Assembly (NCBI RefSeq): GCF_012927265.1
Contig: NZ_JABBGF010000001.1
Span: 556,502-620,501 of the forward strand
Source: Chryseobacterium cheonjiense
GTDB lineage: Bacteria > Bacteroidota > Bacteroidia > Flavobacteriales > Weeksellaceae
Direction: 5' to 3'
DNA length: 64,000 nt
Shown: positions 63,419 to 64,000 of the stretch, in pieces
Layout of the letters: the number at the start of each line of letters is the position of its first letter
Numbering within the stretch: position 1 is the stretch's first letter
Notes under the pieces: generated by a model
Database searches by the model: none
The model's input: only the letters and a program-made list of their open reading frames with translations
Told to the model about the DNA's origin: nothing
Made by a program: the position numbers and the translations under genes

Positions 63419-64000
63419 ATGGTAAATAGAAATGAAACTAAAATAGCGCTGGTATCGGGTGCCAATACGGGCGTTGGTTTTCAGATTGCAAAAGCCCTTA
63501 CAGAAAACGCTTATATTGTGTATTTAGGGTCTCGTGATGTAAAAAAAGGAGAAGTTGCAGCAGCTGAATTAGGCGAAAAAGCAAAAGCTATCCAGCTGGA
63601 TATTACGGACACAGAGTCGATCAGAAGGGCAGTGGAAACCATTGAAAATGAATATAATTACCTGACGCTGTTAGTCAATAATGCAGGGATCTCCCATGTT
63701 GGTAAAGAAGGCCGAACTATGGAAGAAGTTCTGGGTTCACAGCGTGCAAGCATTGCATCCATCAGCGAACTGAAATCAGTCTGGGAAACGAATGTTTTCG
63801 GAACACTTGCATTAACACAGGCCTTTTTACCGCTGCTTCATAAAGCGCGGGGCGCACGCATTGTAACGGTTTCCAGTGCATTGGGCTCTCTTGGAATCAA
63901 TGCCAATCCGGAAAATCCATACCGGGAAAATTTTGATGCGGTGTATGGTGCTTCTAAAACAGCACTCAACGGAATTTTTCTTTCATTGGCCATAGATCTG
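63419..64000 (+). CDS. Short-chain dehydrogenase/reductase, cut at the window edge
   Basis: An open frame from ATG 63419 runs to the last base (194 codons visible). It begins MVNRNETKIALVSGANTGVG with the T/S-G-x-x-x-G-x-G motif at residues 13-20. YLGSRDVKKGEVAAAEL, LVNNAGIS (NNAG) and TVSSALGSLGI follow, and the catalytic pair Y-x-x-x-K appears as VYGASKTAL. This is a classical SDR close to NADPH carbonyl reductases. The C-terminus lies beyond the window. Confidence 0.94.
   Translation, partial: MVNRNETKIALVSGANTGVGFQIAKALTENAYIVYLGSRDVKKGEVAAAELGEKAKAIQLDITDTESIRRAVETIENEYNYLTLLVNNAGISHVGKEGRTMEEVLGSQRASIASISELKSVWETNVFGTLALTQAFLPLLHKARGARIVTVSSALGSLGINANPENPYRENFDAVYGASKTALNGIFLSLAIDL

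Noticed and set aside
1..64000. CRISPR arrays, tRNA and rRNA genes, phage genes
   Set aside because: No regularly spaced repeats, no cloverleaf-like sequences and no phage structural genes were recognised by reading.

Overview
The window comes from an AT-rich Bacteroidota genome, most likely Flavobacteriia and close to Chryseobacterium. This is inferred from gene content and style: weak Shine-Dalgarno sequences, repeated TAnnTTTG (-7) promoter boxes, secreted proteins with flavobacterial signal peptides, PAS histidine kinases, and a LigD/DUF3606/DUF892 stress cluster. No rRNA, tRNA, CRISPR array, insertion sequence or phage gene was recognised.

Layout. 1-7.9 kb: a cut membrane protein, a stand-alone EF-Tu domain-III-like protein, a DUF2652 protein overlapped by a 49-codon membrane peptide gene, two AraC regulators around an NmrA/SRPBCC pair, a small membrane protein and a GNAT acetyltransferase. 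7.9-13.6 kb (minus strand): a DUF5675 protein with a large secreted PDZ-like protein, a PAS histidine kinase and a Crp/Fnr regulator. 13.7-27 kb (plus strand): a small unknown protein, a lone pilin-like subunit, two more PAS kinases related to the first, a frameshifted DUF3606 gene, ligD, a DUF892 ferritin-like protein, an AraC regulator, a flavin monooxygenase and an NTF2-like protein. 27-38 kb: a CPA1 antiporter, then a minus-strand membrane-stress cluster (CesT/YbjN-like protein, PspA, YqiJ-like protein, flotillin, 1604-residue AAA ATPase) divergent from an XRE/HTH regulator. 38-45.8 kb: ion and osmolyte transporters (BCCT, DUF421, DUF389, NhaA, APC).

46-59.4 kb is the most unusual part. 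It holds a LuxR-type response regulator and, reading along the minus strand, a pilin-like subunit, a PapD-like chaperone, a 934-residue outer-membrane beta-barrel protein with Ig-like ends, and a 478-residue protein whose C-terminal domain resembles the subunits. Five intact subunit genes and one remnant lie here, four of them behind almost identical promoters. A block of about 1.65 kb carrying two subunit genes is duplicated around a 3.3 kb segment with a C45-type hydrolase, a sugar-epimerase-like SDR and a Crp regulator. I read this as a chaperone-usher-like surface fibre system of Bacteroidota with a non-canonical usher and a tip adhesin. The function is inferred.

59.7-64 kb: a TetR-controlled operon of two small membrane proteins and a rhodanese with a clear palindromic operator, a CDF metal transporter, a DUF202 protein and the start of a short-chain dehydrogenase cut by the window edge.
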